A stretch of DNA of 64,000 nt from RGIG6178 sp045118975 (lineage in GTDB: Bacteria > Bacillota_I > Bacilli_A > RFN20 > DUOF01), in contig JBGVCT010000006.1 in NCBI GenBank assembly GCA_045118975.1, forward strand, positions 29,659 through 93,658, written 5' to 3'. This document shows positions 26,553-34,688 of this stretch, one piece after another. The notes below the pieces were generated by a model. It saw only the letters and a list, made by a program, of their open reading frames with translations, did no database searches and was not told the origin of the DNA. The translations under genes and the position numbers were made by a program. Positions within the stretch are counted from its first letter, which is position 1, and every line of letters begins with the position of its first letter.

Positions 26553-27853
26553 TGAAAAAAGGATTGAAAATATTATCTGCAGCATTACTTGCTTTTACTA
26601 TTGCTGGTTGTAGTTGTAGTAAAGAAACATCTGTTAATTTGACTGAGAAGTCTGACATTATAACTGGTGATAAACTTAATGGTGCTTTCACAACTCAAGA
26701 TGTATTAGACTATATAACTACTAAAAGTACTGATAAGTACAATAAAGTGTTTTTAACAGAACTAGCTAAAGTTATATTGAAGGAAAAAAGTGGATACAAA
26801 GGTGATGAATTAATAACAACATACAACTATAAGTTGAAAAAATTATTTGAAGATAACTATTTAAATAATGATGACTACAAAGTTGATGGAGAATTTAATG
26901 AAGAACTTTTGGTTGCTAAGTTAAGAAATGATATGGCTCAAATTGGAGAACCAATAACAAATGGTGAAGGGCCTACATATGAACTTGGGCTAAAATATGA
27001 TTACTCTAAATATATAAATAATGTATTAGATTATGATATTTATATGGAATTATTAAAAGAGGATTATATAACTAATGTAAAGAAGACAATTCTAAATAAT
27101 AGCGAGTCAAGAATTGTTACAGTTTATACAACTGATAATATTGAGGATATGGAAGAGTTAGTTGCTGATATATTCTCTGGTAAATATGATAGTTGGGAAG
27201 ATCTAGAAGAAACTAAAAAAGAAGAGGCTAGAAAAGAAATTGGTAGACAATTCTGTGATAACCTTGGATTGCCAAATGATTATCATGTTGATGAAGAAGG
27301 AAAAAGAATAGAGAATTGTACACCTACTAAGAGTAGTTATGATTCTGCTTTATCTAAGTTCACTACATGTGCAAATAACAGAAAATGTAGTTTAGATGAT
27401 GGCTTTAAACATCAAATTGACTTGATTGATGAAACAGTTTATTTGAAAGAGCAAATTATTAATAAAGATACTACAGATGCTCTTTATGCGAATTTACTTT
27501 CTCAAATTCGTAGAGATGATGTAGAGGATTTACTAATTAGTGATGAAAAAATGGAAGAACTATTTGGGGCAAATTATGGTGAGCATGGAAAATTCTTGCT
27601 TAGTCCAACAGCAGATCCTAACATCTTCAATGAGAAAAATGTTATTTTATCTTCTGGTCCTGATTCAACTTGCTACCTAGTTTTAGTTAAAGTAGTTGAT
27701 ACAGAAACAAAGGACATAGAAGACTTACAAAAAGTTTTAGAATTATTATATTCAAAAGCTACAGATGCAAGTATTTTACTTCATTATGCTTCAATGGTAG
27801 ACGTTGAAATTATAGAAAAAACTTTACATGAAGCATACAAAGAAATTTTATAA
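26552..27853 (+). CDS. Lipoprotein, partner of the second foldase
   Basis: 433 residues. MKKGLKILSAALLAFTIAGC is a lipoprotein signal (Cys20, then SCSKE). The body is helical and charged, with the YKVDGEFNEELLVAKLRND stretch shared with the lipoprotein at 23474. An internal cysteine-containing segment (CDNLGLPN, CTPTKSS, CANNRKCSLDD) is unusual for an exported protein and could form disulfides. Its start overlaps the previous stop by one base (TAATG), with AGGAGG inside that gene. It is the last of the cluster. Confidence 0.65.
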   Translation: MKKGLKILSAALLAFTIAGCSCSKETSVNLTEKSDIITGDKLNGAFTTQDVLDYITTKSTDKYNKVFLTELAKVILKEKSGYKGDELITTYNYKLKKLFEDNYLNNDDYKVDGEFNEELLVAKLRNDMAQIGEPITNGEGPTYELGLKYDYSKYINNVLDYDIYMELLKEDYITNVKKTILNNSESRIVTVYTTDNIEDMEELVADIFSGKYDSWEDLEETKKEEARKEIGRQFCDNLGLPNDYHVDEEGKRIENCTPTKSSYDSALSKFTTCANNRKCSLDDGFKHQIDLIDETVYLKEQIINKDTTDALYANLLSQIRRDDVEDLLISDEKMEELFGANYGEHGKFLLSPTADPNIFNEKNVILSSGPDSTCYLVLVKVVDTETKDIEDLQKVLELLYSKATDASILLHYASMVDVEIIEKTLHEAYKEIL

Positions 27854-27861
27854 TTTAAATT

Positions 27862-27886
27862 AAGCGGGCTTGGCTCGCTTTTTTTT
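27862..27886 (+). terminator. Terminator of the foldase lipoprotein cluster
   Basis: AAGCGGGC (27862-27869), loop TTG, GCTCGCTT (27873-27880) with one G-T pair, then T8. Confidence 0.88.
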
Positions 27887-27919
27887 ATTAAAAATTTTTT
27901 TCTTTGTATAAAATAAGTG

Positions 27920-27948
27920 TTGACTAATGATAAAGAAATGTATATTAT
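27920..27948 (+). promoter_or_regulatory. Promoter of the str operon
   Basis: TTGACT (27920-27925), 17-base spacer, TATTAT (27943-27948). The predicted start is near 27955, giving a leader of about 85 bases before rpsL. Confidence 0.75.
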
Positions 27949-27962
27949 TATAGGCGTTGTGA

Positions 27963-28030
27963 TTAGCCAACTATTTGGCTTTTTAAAACAATCAATGTTG
28001 ACACACCCGGAATTGTGTGTTAGAAAGGAG
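27963..28030 (+). promoter_or_regulatory. rpsL leader with two hairpins
   Basis: Hairpin 1: AGCCAA (27965-27970), CTAT, TTGGCT (27975-27980), then TTTT, so it looks like a weak terminator very close to the transcription start. Hairpin 2: ACACAC (28001-28006) and GTGTGT (28015-28020) just before AAAGGAG. Attenuation or autogenous control by a str-operon protein (S7 or S12) is inferred. Confidence 0.45.
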
Positions 28031-28040
28031 AAATTGAAAC

Positions 28041-28460
28041 ATGCCTACAAAGAACCAATTAGTTCGTAAAAGTAGAGTAAGACTTGTAGAAAAGTCTAAG
28101 GCTCCTGCTCTTAGAAGAGGAAGAAATTCTTTATTAAAGAAAACAACTGAGACTAAGAGTCCACAAAAAAGAGGAGTTTGTACTCGTGTTGGTACAATGA
28201 CACCTAAGAAGCCTAACTCAGCTTTAAGAAAATATGCTCGTGTTAGATTGAGTAATGGTATGGAAGTTAATGCTTACATTGGTGGTGAAGGACACAACCT
28301 TCAAGAGCACAGTGTTGTATTAATTCGTGGTGGCCGTGTTAAGGATTTACCAGGTATTCGTTATCACATCGTTAGAGGTACATTAGACTGTGCTGGTGTT
28401 AATAACAGAAAACAAGGAAGATCTTTATATGGTACTAAGAGACCTAAGGAAAGTAAGTAA
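28041..28460 (+). CDS. rpsL: 30S ribosomal protein S12 (uS12)
   Basis: 139 residues. The decoding-centre loop TPKKPNSALRK and the GRVKDLPGIRYH loop keep the Lys residues whose change gives streptomycin resistance, so the sequence is of the sensitive type at these sites. AAAGGAG precedes the ATG. It opens the str operon rpsL-rpsG-fusA-tuf. Confidence 0.98.
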   Translation: MPTKNQLVRKSRVRLVEKSKAPALRRGRNSLLKKTTETKSPQKRGVCTRVGTMTPKKPNSALRKYARVRLSNGMEVNAYIGGEGHNLQEHSVVLIRGGRVKDLPGIRYHIVRGTLDCAGVNNRKQGRSLYGTKRPKESK

Positions 28461-28500
28461 TTCAAAATAATTTAAATATTAGTTGAAGGGAGGGAAATAT

Positions 28501-28971
28501 ATGCCACGTAAGGGATATATAGCAAAAAGAGATGTATTAGCAGATCCAATTTACAATAGTAAATTAGTTACTCGTTTAATCAATAAAATCATGTTAGATG
28601 GAAAAAGAGGAAAGGCTCAATCTATTTTATATGGTGCATTTGAAATTGTTGAAGCTAAGACAGGAAAACCTGCTATGGAAGTTTTAGATCAAGCTATGGA
28701 AAACATTATGCCTATTCTTGAACTTAAAGTTAGACGTGTTGGTGGTGCTAACTATCAAGTACCAGTAGAGACTAGCGAAGAAAGAAAGAGAACATTAGGA
28801 ATTAGATGGTTAATTAACTATGCTAGATTAAGAAACGAAAAGAGTATGGAAGAAAAATTAGCTGCTGAAATTATCGATGCTAGCAATGGTACAGGTGCTG
28901 CAGTTAAGAAACGTGATGATACTCACAGAATGGCTGAAGCTAACAAGGCATTCGCTCACTATAGTTGGTAA
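28501..28971 (+). CDS. rpsG: 30S ribosomal protein S7 (uS7)
   Basis: 156 residues from ATG at 28501 (MPRKGYIAKRD), with AAGGGAGGG upstream; a longer in-frame TTG start would include the ribosome binding site. Conserved SKLVTRLINKIMLDGKRGKA and NIMPILELKVRRVGGANYQV blocks. S7 nucleates the 30S head and is the usual str-operon repressor in enterobacteria. Confidence 0.98.
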   Translation: MPRKGYIAKRDVLADPIYNSKLVTRLINKIMLDGKRGKAQSILYGAFEIVEAKTGKPAMEVLDQAMENIMPILELKVRRVGGANYQVPVETSEERKRTLGIRWLINYARLRNEKSMEEKLAAEIIDASNGTGAAVKKRDDTHRMAEANKAFAHYSW

Positions 28972-29013
28972 TTTAATTACAAAATTTATTAAAAATATAA
29001 AAGGAGAAAAAAT

Positions 29014-31089
29014 ATGGCTCGTGATTGTTCACTAGAAAAAACAAGAAACATTGGAATTATGGCTCACATCGATGCTGGAAAGACTACTATGTCTGAAAGA
29101 ATTCTTTTCTACACTGGTGTTAACCATAAGATTGGTGATACTCATGATGGTACAGCTACAATGGACTGGATGGTTCAAGAGCAAGAAAGAGGTATTACAA
29201 TTACTTCTGCTGCAACAACAGTTCACTGGAACGATAACAGAATTAACATTATCGATACTCCTGGTCACGTAGACTTCACTGTAGAGGTTGAAAGATCACT
29301 TAGAGTACTTGATGGTGCTGTTACTCTATTAGATGGAAAAAACGGAGTAGAACCACAAACTGAAACTGTATGGAACCAAGGCGTTAAATATGGTGTTCCT
29401 CGTATCGTTTTTGTAAACAAAATGGATGCAATTGGTGCTGACTTTAAGATGAGTGTTGAATCTCTTCACTCTAAATTAGGTGCTGATGCTCATCCTATCA
29501 ACTTCCCAATTGGATGCGAAAGCTCTTTAGCTGGTGTTGTTGATGTTATTAACCGTAAAGCAATCTATTTTGAAGGCGCTAACGGTGAAAAAGTAGTTGA
29601 AAAAGAAGTACCTGCTGATTTAGTAGATGAATGTGAAGCATATAGAGCAGAGTTAGTTGAAGCTTTAGCTAACTATGATGATGATTTCATGATGAAGGTA
29701 CTAGAAGGTGAAGAAGTATCAGTTGACGAAATTAAAGCAGTTATTCGTAAGGCTGTTCTATCTTGCCAATTCTATCCAGTATTAGGTGGAAGTGCTTATA
29801 AGAAGAAAGGTGTTCAACCTTTAATCGATGCTATTATCGAATACTTACCATCTCCACTTGATATCCCACCTGCTAAAGGTGTAGATGCAAATGGTAATGA
29901 AGTAGAATTAGCAGTTTCTGATGATTCTCCATTTGCTGCTTTGGCTTTCAAAGTTGCAACTGACCCATTTGTTGGAAAATTAACTTTCTTTAGAGTATAT
30001 GCTGGTAAGGCAGAAGCTGGTAGTTATGTTTATAACTCAACTAAAGAAACAAAAGAAAGATTCGGAAGAATCGTTCAAATGCATGCTAATGCAAGAAAAG
30101 AAATTCCTGCAGTTTATGCTGGTGATATAGCTGCTGCTGTTGGTTTAAAGAATACTGTTACTGGAGATACTTTATGTGATGAAAGTTACGAAGTAATTCT
30201 AGAAAAAATGGAATTCGCAGAACCAGTTATTCAACTTGCTATTGAACCAAAAACTAAGAGTGACCAAGAAAAACTTGGTATTGCTTTAGGAAAATTAGCA
30301 GAAGAAGATCCAACTTTCAAGGCTTATACAAACCAAGAAACTGGACAAACTATTATCGCTGGTATGGGCGAACTTCACCTTGATATCATCGTTGATAGAT
30401 TAAAGAGAGAATTCAAAGTTGAAGCTAACGTTGGTGCACCTCAAGTTGCATATCGTGAAACTATTAAACAAGAAGCTGATTGTGAAGGTAAATACATTCG
30501 TCAATCTGGTGGTAGAGGACAATATGGTCACGTTAAAATTAAACTTGAACCTAATGTTGGTAAAGGCTATGAATTCGTTGATGCAATCGTTGGTGGAGCT
30601 GTTCCAAGAGAATATATTAAACCAACTGATGAAGGATTAAAGGATGCACTAAGCAAGGGTATCTTAGCTGGCTATCCAGTAATCGATGTAAAGGCTACTC
30701 TATTTGATGGATCATACCATGATGTTGACTCATCTGAAATGGCCTTCAAAGTTGCTGCTAGTATGGCATTAAGAGAAGCTGCTGTTAAGTGTAAACCAGT
30801 ATTACTTGAACCTGTTATGAAGGTTGAAGTAGTAGTACCAGTTGAGTACCAAGGTGACGCAATGGGTGACGTAAGTAGTAGAAGAGGTAGAATCGAAGAT
30901 ACTCGTAGTAGAGGTAACTCTATCGTTATCGATGCTTATGTACCACTAGCTGAAATGTTTGGTTATGCAACTGACCTACGTTCTTTCACTCAAGGTAGAG
31001 GTAACTACACAATGGTATTCTACAGATATGAAGAAGCACCAAGAAATGTTACTGAAGCTGTAATCAAAAAGAACGCAGTAAATAATTAA
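29014..31089 (+). CDS. fusA: Elongation factor G
   Basis: 691 residues, full length. G1 AHIDAGKTT (17-25), switch motifs RGITITSAATT and DTPGHVDFTVEVERSLR, NKMD (about 136), and domains II-V ending in FTQGRGNYTMVF. It drives translocation. AAAGGAG precedes the ATG. A classic str-operon gene. AT-rich synonymous codons are like those of its neighbours. Confidence 0.98.
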   Translation: MARDCSLEKTRNIGIMAHIDAGKTTMSERILFYTGVNHKIGDTHDGTATMDWMVQEQERGITITSAATTVHWNDNRINIIDTPGHVDFTVEVERSLRVLDGAVTLLDGKNGVEPQTETVWNQGVKYGVPRIVFVNKMDAIGADFKMSVESLHSKLGADAHPINFPIGCESSLAGVVDVINRKAIYFEGANGEKVVEKEVPADLVDECEAYRAELVEALANYDDDFMMKVLEGEEVSVDEIKAVIRKAVLSCQFYPVLGGSAYKKKGVQPLIDAIIEYLPSPLDIPPAKGVDANGNEVELAVSDDSPFAALAFKVATDPFVGKLTFFRVYAGKAEAGSYVYNSTKETKERFGRIVQMHANARKEIPAVYAGDIAAAVGLKNTVTGDTLCDESYEVILEKMEFAEPVIQLAIEPKTKSDQEKLGIALGKLAEEDPTFKAYTNQETGQTIIAGMGELHLDIIVDRLKREFKVEANVGAPQVAYRETIKQEADCEGKYIRQSGGRGQYGHVKIKLEPNVGKGYEFVDAIVGGAVPREYIKPTDEGLKDALSKGILAGYPVIDVKATLFDGSYHDVDSSEMAFKVAASMALREAAVKCKPVLLEPVMKVEVVVPVEYQGDAMGDVSSRRGRIEDTRSRGNSIVIDAYVPLAEMFGYATDLRSFTQGRGNYTMVFYRYEEAPRNVTEAVIKKNAVNN

Positions 31090-31098
31090 TTATTTATA

Positions 31099-31127
31099 TT
31101 GATTATAAAGCACAATTGCTTTATTAT
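31099..31127 (+). promoter_or_regulatory. Internal promoter for tuf
   Basis: TTGATT (31099-31104), 17-base spacer, TATTAT (31122-31127), in the 79-base fusA-tuf gap. The inverted repeat AAAGCA-CAAT-TGCTTT (about 31108-31123) overlaps the spacer. It allows tuf to be expressed above fusA. Confidence 0.55.
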
Positions 31128-31168
31128 AGTAATGTCTAAATTATACATATTAAGGGGGAAATTTAAAT

Positions 31169-32353
31169 ATGGCAAAACAAAAATTTGACAGAAGTAAACC
31201 GCACGTTAATATTGGTACTATTGGACACGTTGACCATGGTAAGACAACATTAACTGCTGCAATCGCAACAAGACTTGCAAAAGTAACTGGTGGAGTTGCT
31301 AAGAGCTATGCTGAAATCGACTCTGCACCAGAAGAAAAAGCACGTGGAATCACTATTAACACTGCTCACATCGAATACGAAACTGCTACAAGACACTACG
31401 CTCACGTAGACTGTCCAGGCCACGCAGACTATATCAAGAACATGATCACTGGTGCTGCTCAAATGGATGGTGCTATCCTAGTTGTAGCTGCTACTGATGG
31501 ACCAATGCCTCAAACTAAAGAGCATATCCTACTTGCTAGACAAGTTGGTGTTCCTTACATCGTAGTATTCTTAAACAAATGTGATATGGTTGATGACGAA
31601 GAATTAATCGAATTAGCTGAAATGGATATCAGAGATATCTTAAACGGTTATAACTTCCCTGGAGATGACACTCCAATCATCAGAGGTTCTGCTTTAAAAG
31701 CTCTTGAAGGAGATGCTAAATGGGAAGCTGCTATCGATGAATTAATGGCAGCTGTAGACAGCTACATTCCTACACCTGAAAGAGATACTGATAAGCCATT
31801 CTTAATGCCAGTTGAAGATGTATTCACAATCACTGGTCGTGGAACAGTTGCTACAGGTAGAGTAGAAAGAGGAATTCTAAAACTTAATGATGAAGTTGAA
31901 ATCGTTGGTATCAGAGAAACTAAGAAAACAGTTGTTACTGGTATCGAAATGTTCAGAAAACTATTAGACTTCGCTCAAGCTGGAGACAACATCGGAGCAT
32001 TACTTCGTGGTGTTAACAGAGACGAAATCGTAAGAGGTCAAGTATTAGCTAAAACTGGTTCAGTTAAACCTCACACTAAATTCAAAGCTCAAGTATATGT
32101 ACTAAGCAAAGAAGAGGGTGGAAGACATAAGCCATTCGTTGCTAACTATAGACCACAATTCTATTTCAGAACTACTGATATTACAGGTGCTATCAAACTT
32201 CCTGATGGAGTAGATATGGTTATGCCTGGTGACAACGTTGAAATGGACGTTGAATTAATTCACCCAGTAGCTGTTGAAAACGGTACTAAGTTCTCTATCC
32301 GTGAAGGTGGAAAAACTGTTGGTGCTGGTAGCGTAGTTGCTATTGAAGAATAA
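31169..32353 (+). CDS. tuf: Elongation factor Tu
   Basis: 394 residues, full length: G1 GHVDHGKTT (19-27), RGITINTAHIEYE, DCPGHADY, NKCD, then domains II and III with GVEM-type FRKLLDFAQAGDNIGALLRG and the C-terminal GGKTVGAGSV. It brings aminoacyl-tRNA to the ribosome. AAGGGGGAAA precedes the ATG. Only one tuf is in the window. It is followed by a strong terminator. Confidence 0.99.
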   Translation: MAKQKFDRSKPHVNIGTIGHVDHGKTTLTAAIATRLAKVTGGVAKSYAEIDSAPEEKARGITINTAHIEYETATRHYAHVDCPGHADYIKNMITGAAQMDGAILVVAATDGPMPQTKEHILLARQVGVPYIVVFLNKCDMVDDEELIELAEMDIRDILNGYNFPGDDTPIIRGSALKALEGDAKWEAAIDELMAAVDSYIPTPERDTDKPFLMPVEDVFTITGRGTVATGRVERGILKLNDEVEIVGIRETKKTVVTGIEMFRKLLDFAQAGDNIGALLRGVNRDEIVRGQVLAKTGSVKPHTKFKAQVYVLSKEEGGRHKPFVANYRPQFYFRTTDITGAIKLPDGVDMVMPGDNVEMDVELIHPVAVENGTKFSIREGGKTVGAGSVVAIEE

Positions 32354-32411
32354 TAAATAACTTAACAAAGTTAAACAATAAACAAATTTTAGTAGATATT
32401 TAAATTAATTT

Positions 32412-32445
32412 AAAAAAAGGGTTGGAGTTGTCCAATCCTTTTTTT
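32412..32445 (+). terminator. Terminator of the str operon
   Basis: AAGGGTTGGA (32417-32426), loop GTTG, TCCAATCCTT (32431-32440) with one G-T pair, followed by T7. Confidence 0.9.
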
Positions 32446-32475
32446 GTGTTTTAATGTGGAGAAAAACATTAATTG

Positions 32476-32504
32476 TTGATTTTGAAATAATGTATTGCTA
32501 AAAT
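32476..32504 (+). promoter_or_regulatory. Promoter of the orphan gene at 32529
   Basis: TTGATT (32476-32481), 17-base spacer, TAAAAT (32499-32504). Confidence 0.6.
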
Positions 32505-32528
32505 AGAAGAAGGAATGAGGTGCACTAT

Positions 32529-33146
32529 ATGGCAAGAATGACAATTGAAGAAAAGAATAAAGCATATAAGGAGTTTATTATTAGATTTTTATCTAAACCT
32601 AATTTATTTGATTATGAAAAATATGCAAAATTACAAGATGGACCATCAATTAAGAAACTTGATGAAGTATTACCATTTATAAAAGAAAATATGACTGAAG
32701 ATCTTTATGATGAGTTTGTAGAGAGAACATTACCTTTAGAGGCTCGTAAAGGTCACACTCAAGAAGAGGTAGATGCATATAAAGAGGAAATGGCTGCATT
32801 AGCTAAAGCTGTAAATTCAGGAAAAGCAGGGTTGATTGATATTGTAGATGCTGCTGGAAGTCTTCCTAGATTCGCTTTGATTGTTAAGCAATTAAGATTT
32901 AAGTATGGAATAATAGGAGCAAGTTTATTCTCATCTAATATGACATATATAGATAACAATTCTTTATATGATAATCCTAATATTGTTTTGACTACAAAAC
33001 ATCTAAATTTAACTGAACAAGATGAACAAAAAATCTATGATGTTATAAGAAGTAGAGGATTATATTTGAACAATTATACATATAGAGAAGCTCATCAATA
33101 TGCTCTAAAAAACGGTATTATTAAACCAACAAAAATTACTAGATAA
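32529..33146 (+). CDS. Conserved-looking protein of unknown function
   Basis: 205 residues from ATG at 32529; the GTG nine bases earlier is part of the GAGGTG ribosome binding site. The protein is soluble with no signal or membrane segment. The N-terminal half is helical and charged (TIEEKNKAYKEFIIRFLSK); the second half has AGLIDIVDAAGSLPRFALIV and YGIIGASLFSSNMTYIDNN, then a helical C-terminus. I do not recognise a family. It has its own promoter and terminator between tuf and rplK, where secE-nusG often stand in Firmicutes; it resembles neither. Confidence 0.7.
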   Translation: MARMTIEEKNKAYKEFIIRFLSKPNLFDYEKYAKLQDGPSIKKLDEVLPFIKENMTEDLYDEFVERTLPLEARKGHTQEEVDAYKEEMAALAKAVNSGKAGLIDIVDAAGSLPRFALIVKQLRFKYGIIGASLFSSNMTYIDNNSLYDNPNIVLTTKHLNLTEQDEQKIYDVIRSRGLYLNNYTYREAHQYALKNGIIKPTKITR

Positions 33147-33175
33147 TTTATAAATTATAAATTTATAAAAAAAAC

Positions 33176-33206
33176 AGCAAGATAGAATATTTCTTCTTGC
33201 TTTTTT
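33176..33206 (+). terminator. Terminator after the orphan gene
   Basis: AGCAAGA (33176-33182), 12-base loop, TCTTGCT (33195-33201), T6. Its 3' arm overlaps the -35 of the rplK promoter. Confidence 0.78.
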
Positions 33207-33225
33207 AGTGAGTTTAGTATATTAT
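33197..33225 (+). promoter_or_regulatory. Promoter of rplK-rplA
   Basis: TTGCTT (33197-33202), 17-base spacer, TATTAT (33220-33225). The -35 lies in the 3' arm of the preceding terminator. A leader of about 85 bases follows. Confidence 0.5.
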
Positions 33226-33257
33226 ATTTTCCGGTGTATAGATATGCACTTTTGCGC

Positions 33258-33290
33258 AGTGGGAAGAATGTAATTCTGTTAGTACCACGG
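33258..33290 (+). promoter_or_regulatory. Probable ribosomal protein L1 binding hairpin, rplK leader
   Basis: GTGG (33259-33262), GA, AGAAT (33265-33269), GTA, ATTCT (33273-33277), GTTAGTA, CCAC (33285-33288). The asymmetric internal loop and GTTAG...CCAC resemble the L1 site in 23S rRNA and known rplKA autoregulatory leaders. A second copy precedes rplA. Family assignment is from memory and shape. Confidence 0.65.
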
Positions 33291-33316
33291 CCTTAAAGAT
33301 TATAGGAGGTAAAAAT

Positions 33317-33736
33317 ATGTCTAAGAAAATCGCAAAAGTTGTTAAAATTCAACTTCCAGGTGGAGAAGCAAAACCAGGTGCTGCATTAGCAAGTGCTGGT
33401 ATCGTTATGCCAAAGTTCTGTACTGAATTCAATGAGAAGACAGCAGATCAAAAAGGTAAAACAGTTCCAGTAATTATTACTGCTTATGAAGACAAGTCAT
33501 TTGATTTTGTTATCAAGACTACTCCAGTTACAAACTTAATTAAAGATGCTTGTAACATTAAGAGTGGTTCTAGCAATCCTAAGACTACTAAAGTTGCAAC
33601 TTTATCTTATGAAGATGCAAAGAAGATTGCTGAGTACAAAATGCCTGATTTAAATGCTAACGACCTAGATGCTGCAATCAAAATTGTTGCTGGTAGTGCT
33701 AGAAGCATGGGCGTAAACGTTGAAGAAAAGAAATAA
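33317..33736 (+). CDS. rplK: 50S ribosomal protein L11 (uL11)
   Basis: 139 residues beginning with MSKKIAKVVKIQLPGGEAKP. Residues about 15-30 (GEAKPGAALASAGI) and the C-terminal RNA-binding domain (SYEDAKKIAEYKMPDLNAND, ending IVAGSARSMGV) identify L11, part of the GTPase-associated centre. The canonical PPVGPALG sequence is replaced by AKPGAALA, a notable local change. AGGAGG precedes the ATG. Confidence 0.95.
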   Translation: MSKKIAKVVKIQLPGGEAKPGAALASAGIVMPKFCTEFNEKTADQKGKTVPVIITAYEDKSFDFVIKTTPVTNLIKDACNIKSGSSNPKTTKVATLSYEDAKKIAEYKMPDLNANDLDAAIKIVAGSARSMGVNVEEKK

Positions 33737-33767
33737 TAAAAAAAGAGTTAAATTATAAAAGAATAAA

Positions 33768-33800
33768 AGTGGAAGGATTAACTCGTCCGTTAGAACCACA
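33768..33800 (+). promoter_or_regulatory. Probable L1 binding hairpin, rplA leader
   Basis: GTGG (33769-33772), AA, GGA (33775-33777), loop, TCC (33786-33788), GTTAGAA, CCAC (33796-33799), directly followed by the AAGGAGG of rplA. It repeats the plan of 33258-33290 with changed but compensated inner stem bases, and repression of L1 by blocking its own start is the likely role. Confidence 0.7.
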
Positions 33801-33815
33801 AGGAGGAAAGAAAGA

Positions 33816-34496
33816 ATGAAAAGAGGAAAGAAATATAATCAAGCTGCTACTTTAATCGAAACAAATAAAGTATATAGCGCTAAAGAAGCTTGTGAATTAG
33901 TTAAGAAAACTAGTACTACTAAGTTTGATGCTTCTGTTGATGTAGCTTTCAATTTAAATATTGATACTCGTTACGCTGAGCAACAAATTAGAGGTGCTGT
34001 AGTATTACCTAATGGAACAGGAAAAACTAAGAGAGTTTTAGCTATCACTAATAAAACTGAAGAAGCTAAAGAAGCTGGAGCAGATTTCGTTGGTGGAAAA
34101 GAAATGATCGAAAAGATTACTAAGGAAAACTGGTTTGGATTTGACGTAATCGTTGCAACTCCAGACATGATGGGTGAACTTGGTAAAGCTGGTAGAATCT
34201 TAGGACCAAAAGGATTAATGCCTAACCCTAAGACTGGAACAGTTAGTGCTGATATTGCTAAGGCAGTAAAAGATATTAAAGCTGGTAAAGTTGAATATAG
34301 AGCTGATAAGGAAGGAAATATCAATGTTAGCATTGGTAGAGTATCTTTCGATACAGAAAAATTATATGAAAACTTTGAGACTATCTACAATGTAATAGTA
34401 AAAGCTAAACCAAGCACAGTTAAGGGTACTTATATGAAGAACTTAACTATTACTACTACTATGGGTCCTAGCATCAAAGTTGATGTTAATTTCTAA
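33816..34496 (+). CDS. rplA: 50S ribosomal protein L1 (uL1)
   Basis: 226 residues, full length: MKRGKKYNQAATLIE, GTGKTKRVLAITNKTEEAKE, LGPKGLMPNPKTGTVSADI and the C-terminal KNLTITTTMGPSIKVD. L1 forms the mobile stalk at the E site and represses its own mRNA. AAGGAGG lies before the ATG. It ends four bases before the -35 of the rplJL promoter. Confidence 0.98.
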   Translation: MKRGKKYNQAATLIETNKVYSAKEACELVKKTSTTKFDASVDVAFNLNIDTRYAEQQIRGAVVLPNGTGKTKRVLAITNKTEEAKEAGADFVGGKEMIEKITKENWFGFDVIVATPDMMGELGKAGRILGPKGLMPNPKTGTVSADIAKAVKDIKAGKVEYRADKEGNINVSIGRVSFDTEKLYENFETIYNVIVKAKPSTVKGTYMKNLTITTTMGPSIKVDVNF

Positions 34497-34499
34497 TAG

Positions 34500-34528
34500 T
34501 TGACAAGTTAGTAAAAAATCATTACAAT
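34500..34528 (+). promoter_or_regulatory. Promoter of rplJ-rplL
   Basis: Consensus TTGACA (34500-34505), 17-base spacer, TACAAT (34523-34528), three bases after the rplA stop. Confidence 0.8.
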
Positions 34529-34545
34529 AATTATGCTTAAATTAC

Positions 34546-34638
34546 CAAAGACAGCAACGGTGTGAACTTAATAAGGTTGCCGAGGTGAAAATACGAATGT
34601 GTTATTTTGCCCATGTCTTTGTAGATGTGGGTTTTTAT
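34546..34638 (+). promoter_or_regulatory. L10 leader RNA with attenuator
   Basis: CAAAGACA (34546-34553) can pair with TGTCTTTG (34614-34621) around AGCAACGG...GGTTGCCGAGG, the L10(L12)4 binding fold of the Rfam L10 leader. The same TGTCTT is part of a terminator stem CCCATGTC (34610-34617) with GATGTGGG (34624-34631) and T5. The two folds exclude each other, which suits feedback control by L10-L7/L12 through transcription attenuation. Confidence 0.85.
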
Positions 34639-34688
34639 TTGGATAATTAAAGCTTATTATAAAAAAATTTAATATCGGAGGTGAAATG

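Noticed and set aside
27998..28026. TTGACA-N17-TAGAAA as a second rpsL promoter
   Set aside because: Transcription would start at or beyond the ribosome binding site, and the TTGACA is part of a hairpin.
31108..31123. AAAGCA-CAAT-TGCTTT between fusA and tuf as a terminator
   Set aside because: The stem is short and not followed by a T run; it overlaps a better promoter candidate.
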